6,469 bases of DNA from Methanosarcinales archaeon. Its GTDB lineage: Archaea > Halobacteriota > Syntropharchaeia > Alkanophagales > Methanospirareceae. Location of the stretch: the NCBI GenBank assembly GCA_025464585.1, contig JAODGL010000138.1, forward strand, positions 1 through 6,469, in the 5' to 3' direction. Shown piece by piece: positions 1 to 6,002 of this stretch. A model generated the notes under the pieces. It was not told the DNA's origin and did not search any database. It was given only the letters and a program-made list of their open reading frames with translations. Both the position numbers and the translations under genes were made by a program. Position 1 is the first letter of the stretch. Each line of letters starts with the position of its first letter.

Positions 1-2477
1 CTGTTTAGAGAAGATACACTCTTCAGTCTCTCGGATTTCACAGAAGGCACCCCAATGACCTGTTTTAAAGCTTCAAGTTTTGGGTCGATATGATAACAAA
101 AAATGTCCAGGTCTATGATGTCATCCTCTTTCCTTGGAATTCTACCAAGAGTTTTATAATACCCCTTAAGCAACAATCTTTGCTGTTTAGATGTAAGGTC
201 AGCCCAGAAATAATCGCTCTTGCCATTTCCCTTTTCTTTTAACCCATTTAGCTTCTCAAGGATTTCATCAATCACCTTCAAATCATTCTCCAAATTATCT
301 AAAACTTTTTTCAAGCCAAGATTCAATAATTCTAAATACGTATAGTATTTCCCTTCCTCCTTTAAATCCTCCGCATAACCCAAAAGAATTTTTACAACTC
401 TGTCAAACCATGTTTCTTCATCTTCCTCTTCCGCATTATACTCCTCCAACACATCTTCAAGTTCCTTCTTTATTTTCGCCTTTTCTACTGCATCTTTTAT
501 CGCGTCTCTCAGTGATTCTTCACTTAAAATCGCATCCATTTGTGTTCTGAAAAAGGCATAAAATATCCTTTCTTTTTCGTAAATTCGCCGTAAGGTCGTT
601 TCAAACGGGTATATACCACTTTCCAGCCGTTTTCCAAGTAGTAATTTAAACAGGTCTGCTATTTCCACATAGTGTTTTTCTTCCTCTTCCTCCACTTCTC
701 CTTCAAACACCACAAACCTCGTGCCATACAGTTTTGTATATTCAAACAAGATACTATCCATCCTTTTACTTATCCGTTCGAGAAGCCCTCGGTACTCTTT
801 TGTATAAAAGGGAGAATAATCAAGCCTGTAAGGCTTTGGGTCTTTGAATACCAGAGGCTTTTCGTTTACTTTTAAATCCTTGAACTGTTCCATGATGTAT
901 TTTCTGGTTCGTAAAACCATTATCTCGTCAAGTATCTTCTGCTTAATCTCTGTTGCCACTTTCTTCAAATCTTTCCTTATCTTATCATCGTCCCTCTTTT
1001 CCAAATTCCTCTTCAAGTCCCTATACTTCTTTATTAAATCGGTTATTGGTATCCCTTTTATTCTGAAGGGGGCAAAAGTATCATCAATAAAAAGCCTGAC
1101 CAAGTTGAAAATGTCATTAATTGAATTGTTCAGCGGAGTTGCAGTCAAAAGCATAAACTTATTCGGGAAGTTATCGCTTTTCTTTTGTAGTTTTCTAACA
1201 TTTTTCCACCTGCGTGTATTCTTATTTCTAAATTTATGCGCCTCGTCTATCACGAATAAATCATATTCTTCCGCAAGCCTCTTTAATTCACCTTCCTTCA
1301 TGTTTTGGAAAATACCCAGAGAGAGAAAAGCAACTCTGCCTAAAAGTTTATCTCCGGAATCATCATAGATTTCGTAAATCTTGTTATTGTTGTAATTTTT
1401 TGTGAGCCTCTTGAAGTTATTTCCGAAAAAATAATCAGAAACAATGTTGATCTTTTCTCCGTTGAATAGTCTAATTCTTGTATCCTCATTCATTCTTCCT
1501 ATCAGGAGTTCTTCCCATTGTGAAATTATAGACGGAGGCAAAATAAGCAATACAGCGGGTTTCTTTTCATTACTAACAATCCACGCTGGATGTTTTCCAC
1601 TTAAAAACTCTTCTATCACTGCCGATGCCATAAAACTCTTTCCTAATCCGACGGAATCTGCTAATATCACGCCGTTGTAGAAATTATCTATGTTCACAGC
1701 ATTTACAACCCCAACAAGTTGAAATTCCATGAGAATATCTCTTTTAAGCAAATTAAGAACCCGCCCCTCAAACCACCTGTAAACCAGATACTTAAACAAA
1801 ACTTGCGGGTCTATTAACTCGCCAATCTGTGGATAAGGGCTTTCAGGCAATACCCCAGAGAAATCTATTACCTTTAGCAAATCTTCACGGAATTCTAATG
1901 CTTCTTTCCATAGATTATCAAACCATTTGTTTAAGTAAAGCACTTCCTCTCTCGATGTAAGCAATACATTTAACTCCTTATTTTTCGTAAGTCCTTCGGC
2001 TGTGAAATTTGAAGAGCCTACAACCGCTAATCCTGGCGATGCATATCTCTCTTCTGGATTGGTTAAGAACAAATACAACTTCGCATGCATTCTCGATTTT
2101 TCGTATAGCTTCACATCTATTACGTTATGGGCAACAAAATCCTTTAAAGTCCTCAATTGTTTTATCTGCTCTTCGTTCAGTTTCCTCTTTTGCAAATCTT
2201 CTATCATTCTTTGCTTGAACAGTTCTCTTAGTTTATAACCGGCGACCAGTTCTTCTTTTGTCGGATACGTAGTTTCATTTCCCATCACAATCTTCAGAAA
2301 CGGAGAATTATCATAATTACCAGGGAAATCGCTCTCTACTAAGGAGAATCCAGTTAGAAAGAAATATCCAATAGCAAATTTAGCCTCTTCTGACCTTCTT
2401 ATCCGGTCTTTTAAGACTCTTATTAGTTCCCGGTCCGGGCTGTTGTCTATTATGTTCAGGGCATCATTATCTGTCAT
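1..2477 (-). CDS. PLD-like domain / SNF2-family helicase fusion (N-terminal 825 residues, 3' end outside window)
   Basis: A DNA-dependent ATPase/translocase of the SNF2 (HepA-like) type fused to an HKD nuclease-like domain. I read the frame codon by codon from the ATG at 2477 to the left edge and met no stop. Residues about 8-205 form the PLD-like domain, with MHAK (H131, K133) and VGSSNFT (G154-N157). The Asp of a classical HxKxxxxD motif is replaced by Leu138. The first RecA lobe (about 240-475) has a Q-motif-like EFQ (251-253), Walker A GLGKS (277-281), a motif Ia-like stretch, DEAH (411-414) and TATP (445-448). RTR (523-525) follows, then a long Lys/Glu-rich linker with acidic runs near 594-603 and 679-690. 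Helicase motifs IV-VI are not reached. An in-frame TAA at 2481-2483 fixes the ATG; its Shine-Dalgarno is weak (GAGAAG). The family is known as putative nuclease-helicase fusions. A role in defence or DNA repair is inference, since the downstream neighbours are unseen. Confidence 0.9.
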   Translation of the reverse strand, partial: MTDNDALNIIDNSPDRELIRVLKDRIRRSEEAKFAIGYFFLTGFSLVESDFPGNYDNSPFLKIVMGNETTYPTKEELVAGYKLRELFKQRMIEDLQKRKLNEEQIKQLRTLKDFVAHNVIDVKLYEKSRMHAKLYLFLTNPEERYASPGLAVVGSSNFTAEGLTKNKELNVLLTSREEVLYLNKWFDNLWKEALEFREDLLKVIDFSGVLPESPYPQIGELIDPQVLFKYLVYRWFEGRVLNLLKRDILMEFQLVGVVNAVNIDNFYNGVILADSVGLGKSFMASAVIEEFLSGKHPAWIVSNEKKPAVLLILPPSIISQWEELLIGRMNEDTRIRLFNGEKINIVSDYFFGNNFKRLTKNYNNNKIYEIYDDSGDKLLGRVAFLSLGIFQNMKEGELKRLAEEYDLFVIDEAHKFRNKNTRRWKNVRKLQKKSDNFPNKFMLLTATPLNNSINDIFNLVRLFIDDTFAPFRIKGIPITDLIKKYRDLKRNLEKRDDDKIRKDLKKVATEIKQKILDEIMVLRTRKYIMEQFKDLKVNEKPLVFKDPKPYRLDYSPFYTKEYRGLLERISKRMDSILFEYTKLYGTRFVVFEGEVEEEEEKHYVEIADLFKLLLGKRLESGIYPFETTLRRIYEKERIFYAFFRTQMDAILSEESLRDAIKDAVEKAKIKKELEDVLEEYNAEEEDEETWFDRVVKILLGYAEDLKEEGKYYTYLELLNLGLKKVLDNLENDLKVIDEILEKLNGLKEKGNGKSDYFWADLTSKQQRLLLKGYYKTLGRIPRKEDDIIDLDIFCYHIDPKLEALKQVIGVPSVKSERLKSVSSLN

Positions 2478-2602
2478 TTTTTACTTCTCAAATGGATGTA
2501 AATTCTTCTGTAACCACTTCGACATTCTTCAACTGGTATTGGTAAATCCTGATAGTCATAGCGGTTTTTTTGCCAGTAATAGTAAATGATAAACATTCTC
2601 AT
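2474..2602 (-). CDS. doubtful small ORF (42 aa) overlapping the helicase start
   Basis: A 42-codon frame starting MRMFIIYYYW and ending IHLRSKK. Its TGA overlaps the helicase ATG in an ATGA junction, an arrangement typical of translationally coupled genes. The frame stays open upstream to an in-frame stop at 2687-2689. Against it being a gene, both candidate ATGs (2602 and 2596) lie in or next to the best TATA box for this strand, so they would be upstream of the expected transcription start. Neither has a good ribosome binding site, and I recognise no family. It may be a chance open frame in a leader. Confidence 0.2.
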   Translation of the reverse strand: MRMFIIYYYWQKNRYDYQDLPIPVEECRSGYRRIYIHLRSKK

Positions 2603-2619
2603 ATATAAAAAGGTTTCGG
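2602..2619 (-). promoter_or_regulatory. archaeal BRE/TATA promoter for the helicase gene
   Basis: Read on the minus strand, CCGAAACC (2619-2612) is followed at once by TTTTTATATA (2611-2602). This is close to the archaeal consensus of a purine/A-rich TFB-recognition element next to a TTTATATA-type box. The expected start of transcription, about 25 bases downstream, is near 2580. That would leave a leader of roughly 100 nt before the helicase ATG at 2477. The AT-rich core is nearly symmetric, but only the minus orientation has a convincing BRE. Confidence 0.55.
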
Positions 2620-2776
2620 AGGACAATATTTTTCTTTCCTTTGGTGTAACTAACGTGAACGTTCTTGTTTGCTTGCCCGCTTTGGCTTACAATGATTCCT
2701 GCAAATTTTACCCATCGCTTTTATTCAAGACGCTATACATCATTGCAAAAATACGCAAATTATTTACATTCCATCA

Positions 2777-2787
2777 TTTATTTAAAA
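2777..2787 (+). promoter_or_regulatory. possible TATA box for the response regulator-kinase genes
   Basis: TTTATTTAAAA would place transcription start near 2808 and leave a leader of about 40 nt before the ATG at 2850. No clear BRE precedes it. A second candidate with an A-rich element in front of it lies about 20 bases upstream (2754-2766). Which one is used cannot be decided from sequence alone. Confidence 0.35.
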
Positions 2788-2837
2788 GTCAAGAGGTAAA
2801 ATAAAAACGATAAGAATGAAAAAAGGAGGTACAAATC

Positions 2838-2845
2838 GGGAGGGG
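2838..2845 (+). promoter_or_regulatory. ribosome binding site of the response regulator
   Basis: GGGAGGGG ends four bases before the ATG at 2850 and supports that start. A second, stronger-looking GGAGGT lies at 2825-2830, about 19 bases upstream of the ATG, which is too far for normal use from this start. The tandem arrangement is slightly unusual. Confidence 0.6.
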
Positions 2846-2849
2846 CAAA

Positions 2850-3356
2850 ATGAGATTAGACAGTAAGGATAGGAAAATTGTTGAAATGCTACAAAAAGAC
2901 GCTACGTATGACGCAATAGCAGAGCGGTTGGGCATAACAGAAAGCGAAGTGGAGGAAAGGATTAGAAGGCTTTCTGACACCCGAACTAAGATTCTGATAG
3001 TTGATGACGAACTGGATACCCTGTTACCGCTAAAGAGAGCGTTGGAAATGGAGGACTTCAATGTTATCGAAGCTCAGGACGGTATCGAGGCACTGGAGAA
3101 GGTGAGAGCAGAGATTCCCGACCTCGTGCTCCTCGACCTGATGCTGCCCAGACTAAATGGATTCGAGGTCTGCCAGCAGTTAAAGCGGGACGAAGCAACA
3201 AGTACTACCCCGATAATTATGCTCACTGCAAAGGGCGAGACCTCTGACAAAATTGAGGGTATTGAAATTGGTGCGGATGATTATGTTACAAAACCATTTG
3301 ACCTGGCTGAACTAAAAGCGAGGATAAAGGCAGTTCTGCGTAGAACCGCTCCCTGA
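2850..3356 (+). CDS. response regulator with N-terminal Lrp/AsnC-like HTH and C-terminal receiver domain
   Basis: A 168-residue cytoplasmic signalling protein. Residues 1-42 resemble the helix-turn-helix of Lrp/AsnC regulators: DSKDRKIVEMLQKDA, then a recognition segment around IAERLGITESEVEERI. Residues about 46-165 are a complete CheY-like receiver: acidic pair D52/D53, phospho-acceptor D96 in LLDLMLP, T126 in MLTAK, and K148 in the TKPF motif. All the residues needed for phosphorylation are present. The order is reversed from the common receiver-then-DNA-binding layout, and no C-terminal output domain follows. The ATG at 2850 has a good Shine-Dalgarno. A histidine kinase follows after 40 bp and is the likely phosphodonor. 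DNA binding by the short HTH is inferred; it could instead mediate dimerisation or protein contact. Confidence 0.9.
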   Translation: MRLDSKDRKIVEMLQKDATYDAIAERLGITESEVEERIRRLSDTRTKILIVDDELDTLLPLKRALEMEDFNVIEAQDGIEALEKVRAEIPDLVLLDLMLPRLNGFEVCQQLKRDEATSTTPIIMLTAKGETSDKIEGIEIGADDYVTKPFDLAELKARIKAVLRRTAP

Positions 3357-3396
3357 CTGAAAAGTTCTAAATTCAATTTGGAGTTCTATTACGAGC

Positions 3397-5145
3397 ATGA
3401 AAGTAAAAAGGGATAACAGAGTGGTTATTCTTGTAATCTGCATCATCCTTATATGTGTTGTAACTTCGTTGGGTTTCAAGACCCACGGGGAAGTGGAGGA
3501 GATAGTCCAGGAACAATTCAATGAGCAGCAATTGTTGCTGGCGAGACAAGCGGCTCTGGGCATTGCGGGATTTGCTGACGAGCGTGTAACGATTATAGAA
3601 ATACTCGCCCGCGATAGGTCTGGTGACGAAATTGCTAACCTTACACGGTGCTTTAAGACAATCTACGAGGAAACCAGCGGTTTTTATAGCATTGAGTTTA
3701 TTGATACGAATGGTGTGGTAGTATATGGTTACCCGGAATATCGTGCTCCGGTTGGGTATGACCTGTATGCAGAGAATAGAAGCAGCGCATTTGATTCAGC
3801 GAGAGATTTAAGAAAGACGAAAATTTCCAGTCCTACACCCCTGTTCGAGGGTGGCTTGGGCTCCTTCATCTGGGTTCCAGTATATAAAGGCGAAGAATTC
3901 AGGGGCGTCATCCTCGCCATTATACGAATGTCCACCATCACGGACCGATTCCTCGCGCCTATCATGCAGAACAGAACTGGATACGTGTATATGATAGATC
4001 ATAACGGGAAATCGCTTTATGATGGAGCGAGAAGAGAAGCAATCGGTAAAAACTATATCAAGATGCTAAATGAGAATAGCACAAGCGAGGGCTGGCTGGA
4101 AATTCTCAACGAGCAGATTAACGGCTCTGAAGGGACTGCGGTTTACCTGAAAGAACGGGATAACGAATCGAAATCGGAACAAATCGTGGCGTATGCACCT
4201 GTCCGATGGCGTGACGAGATATGGTCAGTTGCTATATCGGTACCTGCAAGCGAAGTAGACCATTTGATACGCTCGGTTTATGCCAGGCAAATGATTTTTT
4301 TAGGCACAGTCATCGCAATCATCCTCGGCGGAAGCCTTGGATTGATCGCGATGTTCTCCAGATGGAACAAAACGCTGGAAGCGGAGGTAAAATCGAAAAC
4401 CAGCGACATGATTCGAATGAACAAGGAACTTCTACTGGCGAATGAACGGCTCAAAGAACTGGACAAATTAAAATCTGACTTTGTCTCTATGGTATCGCAT
4501 GAACTCAAGACACCGCTTGCCGCTATGAGGACATCGGCACAGGTGCTTAATATGGGGGGCGCGGGGGAAGAGACGAAGCGAGAAATGATGGACATTATCC
4601 TCAGGAATATAGACCGCCAAACGAACCTTGTTAATGACCTGCTGGACCTGTCCAGAATAGAATCAGGCAGAATGGACCTGAAAATCGGAAGTGTGTCATT
4701 GGATTCTGTAATCGCGGATTCTATTGAAAGTGTGAAGCAGGCAGTTTCCGAAAAGGGCATAAAACTGAATGTTGAAATCCCAGAAGGCATCGCCTTGGTT
4801 AAGGGCGACAGAGAGAAACTTACTCAGGTGGTCATAAACCTCCTCAATAACGCGATTAAATTCACGCCGAGAAGCGGAGAAATCAGCATAAAAGCACGCG
4901 AGTTGAACGGGCAGGTGGAGGTAAAGGTCAGCGACACCGGGATTGGAATCCCTCCAGAGGATCTGGATAAAGTGTTCGACAAGTTTTATCAGGTTGACAG
5001 CACGCTGACCAGAGAAGCAGGTGGAACCGGTCTCGGACTTGCGATATGTAAAGGTATAATTGAAGCGCACAACGGGCATATATGGGCGGAGAGCGAGTTC
5101 GGTAGGGGGAGCACATTTATCTTCAGGCTGGCGAAATGTGATTGA
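3397..5145 (+). CDS. membrane sensor histidine kinase with extracytoplasmic dCache-like sensor domain
   Basis: A 582-residue two-component kinase expected to autophosphorylate on His and pass the phosphate to the preceding regulator. A membrane segment at about 9-27 and a second at about 298-320 bracket an external region of some 270 residues. That region has two Cache-like lobes: one around FYSIEFIDTNGVVVYGYP (96-113), the other around GYVYMIDHNGKSLYDG (195-210). No HAMP fits between the second membrane segment and the kinase; a predicted coiled coil (about 325-360) links them. The HisKA domain has SHELKTP with phospho-acceptor H368. The ATPase domain has the N box (N481, N484, N485), G1 DTGIGIPP (513-520), F box (F527/F530) and G2 GGTGLGL (542-548). 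All catalytic motifs are intact. The ATG at 3397 has only a distant GGAG (3380-3383), so translation may depend on the upstream gene. The ligand cannot be predicted; Cache domains often bind small organic molecules. Confidence 0.93.
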   Translation: MKVKRDNRVVILVICIILICVVTSLGFKTHGEVEEIVQEQFNEQQLLLARQAALGIAGFADERVTIIEILARDRSGDEIANLTRCFKTIYEETSGFYSIEFIDTNGVVVYGYPEYRAPVGYDLYAENRSSAFDSARDLRKTKISSPTPLFEGGLGSFIWVPVYKGEEFRGVILAIIRMSTITDRFLAPIMQNRTGYVYMIDHNGKSLYDGARREAIGKNYIKMLNENSTSEGWLEILNEQINGSEGTAVYLKERDNESKSEQIVAYAPVRWRDEIWSVAISVPASEVDHLIRSVYARQMIFLGTVIAIILGGSLGLIAMFSRWNKTLEAEVKSKTSDMIRMNKELLLANERLKELDKLKSDFVSMVSHELKTPLAAMRTSAQVLNMGGAGEETKREMMDIILRNIDRQTNLVNDLLDLSRIESGRMDLKIGSVSLDSVIADSIESVKQAVSEKGIKLNVEIPEGIALVKGDREKLTQVVINLLNNAIKFTPRSGEISIKARELNGQVEVKVSDTGIGIPPEDLDKVFDKFYQVDSTLTREAGGTGLGLAICKGIIEAHNGHIWAESEFGRGSTFIFRLAKCD

Positions 5146-5171
5146 TGAATCTAAGAGTAATCGAAAAAAAA

Positions 5172-5187
5172 CGAAAGTCTTTTTAAC
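5172..5187 (+). promoter_or_regulatory. archaeal BRE/TATA promoter, probably leaderless, for the complex I-type operon
   Basis: CGAAAG (5172-5177, BRE-like) is followed by TCTTTTTAAC. The TATA-like core is centred about 27 bases before the ATG at 5210, so transcription would begin at or next to the start codon. No Shine-Dalgarno precedes that ATG, which agrees with a leaderless message. The T-run at 5180-5184 could also help end the upstream kinase transcript. Confidence 0.5.
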
Positions 5188-5209
5188 TATTGTGCAAAAA
5201 TTTGAATCC

Positions 5210-5689
5210 ATGAATATTGAAATAGAAACGCTGTTGCTGTTAGCGATTGCGGGCGTAGCCGCGCTGTCCTCTTTAGCAGTGTTGCTTACCCGCGATAACT
5301 TCTACGCTTCGATGTTCATGTCCGCAACATTGGTAATGGTTGCGGGTATTTATGCCCTTTTCAACCTCCAGCCTGTTTTTGTTTTAATCGTGTTCATATT
5401 TGTGGGTGCGATAGGAATAGTAACAATAGCACTCGCAGCAACTTACCGATTCGCCCCCGAGCGGCAAATTTCTGTGTTGTGGTCTCTGCCTGTGATTATA
5501 ACCGCTTTTATTCTCGGTTATTCCGTCCATATCTCCAATCTTGCTTCTCTTGAAAAGATTCAGTTTGCGCTTCAGAAGTTTATAACGCCTGAATATCTAT
5601 TGCTCATTTTATTCCTTACCGCGCTTATCATTCTGCTGATGCTCTCAGTGTTAAAAATGGGAATAGAAAAGGAGGAGGGAAGGAGCTGA
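5210..5689 (+). CDS. nuoJ: NuoJ/FqoJ-like membrane subunit of a complex I-type dehydrogenase
   Basis: A 159-residue integral membrane protein of the proton-translocating arm, without cofactors; the family helps transmit conformational change along the arm. Five hydrophobic segments are visible, at about 7-26, 32-51, 55-77, 88-107 and 128-149. The third carries FVGAIGIVTI (64-73), matching the conserved glycine-containing TM3 region of NuoJ, where the usual Tyr before VGAI is Phe. The ATG at 5210 starts directly before the first membrane helix. An upstream in-frame ATG at 5060 would overlap the kinase and add 50 charged, unrelated residues, so it is rejected. The length is near the family norm, so this is not one half of a split J as found in some methanogens. 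The stop is immediately followed by the next ATG. Confidence 0.85.
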   Translation: MNIEIETLLLLAIAGVAALSSLAVLLTRDNFYASMFMSATLVMVAGIYALFNLQPVFVLIVFIFVGAIGIVTIALAATYRFAPERQISVLWSLPVIITAFILGYSVHISNLASLEKIQFALQKFITPEYLLLILFLTALIILLMLSVLKMGIEKEEGRS

Positions 5690-6001
5690 ATGCAAGGAAT
5701 AGAGTTATCAATAATCTATGCAACGTCATTTGCAATCTTGCTTATGGGTTACTTCACCGCGATTTCAAGCAAGGACCTTATCAGACTTCTTATAGCGTTA
5801 GAACTGATGTTTGGTGCTGTATTCATGTCGCTAATCCCTCTTTTCTCCGCCCTCAGTAATGCCGCTTTTGGTATCGCAATCATCACGATTTTCACGAGCA
5901 GCGGCGAACTTTTAGTTCTCATCGCTGCCATCGTAACGATGGACAGGGAGAGAAAGAATATTTACACGAGTTCTGTTACCATAGGAGGTGATAAATTATA
6001 A
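5690..6001 (+). CDS. nuoK: NuoK/FqoK-like membrane subunit of a complex I-type dehydrogenase
   Basis: A 103-residue protein of three hydrophobic segments (about 6-25, 31-54, 58-83), matching the 100-residue NuoK/Ndh4L family, which is related to MrpC. It keeps the two membrane-buried glutamates of NuoK: E38 in LIALELMFGA and E73 in SSGELLVLIAA, equivalent to E36 and E72 of the E. coli subunit. These belong to the chain of charged residues used for proton transfer. The ATG follows the NuoJ stop with no gap. Purine-rich GGAGGAGGG (5671-5679) and AAGGAG (5680-5685) sit in the end of nuoJ as a strong ribosome binding site. This tight spacing shows co-transcription with its neighbours. Confidence 0.92.
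   Translation: MQGIELSIIYATSFAILLMGYFTAISSKDLIRLLIALELMFGAVFMSLIPLFSALSNAAFGIAIITIFTSSGELLVLIAAIVTMDRERKNIYTSSVTIGGDKL
5984..5990 (+). promoter_or_regulatory. ribosome binding site of the NuoL/M-type gene
   Basis: GGAGGTG lies inside the end of nuoK, 12 bases before the ATG at 6003. It is a near-perfect match to the 3' end of archaeal and bacterial 16S rRNA. It supports internal translation starts in the operon, in contrast with the Shine-Dalgarno-free first gene. Confidence 0.6.
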
Positions 6002-6002
6002 T

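Larger units (their letters stand above)
2478..2849. other. divergent intergenic region between helicase and two-component genes
   Basis: An AT-rich stretch of 372 bp between divergently transcribed genes. It holds the helicase promoter (2602-2619), weaker TATA candidates for the response regulator (2777-2787, or TTATTTA near 2760-2766 preceded by CGCAAA) and the doubtful 42-codon minus-strand frame. A plus-strand frame at 2586-2804 has no ribosome binding site and no recognisable protein features. I see no RNA gene, repeat array or strong hairpin here. Confidence 0.6.

Noticed and set aside
844..1368. 174-codon plus-strand open frame rich in Ser, Phe and Leu
   Set aside because: It is antisense to the helicase frame, which has strong motifs (DEAH and TATP lie in this interval). 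Its composition is what a complement of Lys/Glu-rich coding sequence gives.
2531..2577. ACTGG / CCAGT inverted repeat in the helicase leader
   Set aside because: Only five paired bases with a loop of nearly 40; not a convincing RNA structure or operator.
2586..2804. 72-codon plus-strand open frame in the intergenic region
   Set aside because: It has no ribosome binding site before the ATG and no recognisable motif, the composition is AT-driven, and it runs across the likely helicase promoter.
3363..3389. Short direct repeat of AGTTCTA and a small AAATT-C-AATTT palindrome between regulator and kinase
   Set aside because: Seven and five bases respectively in AT-rich sequence; likely chance, with no promoter beside them.
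5060..5209. Upstream ATG that would extend NuoJ by 50 residues
   Set aside because: It overlaps the end of the kinase, covers the promoter-like element, and adds a charged tail unlike NuoJ. The ATG at 5210 sits right before the first membrane helix.
4278..5211. Two minus-strand open frames of about 170 codons (4278-4790 and 4696-5211)
   Set aside because: They lie antisense to the HisKA and ATPase domains of the kinase and overlap each other; no independent protein features.
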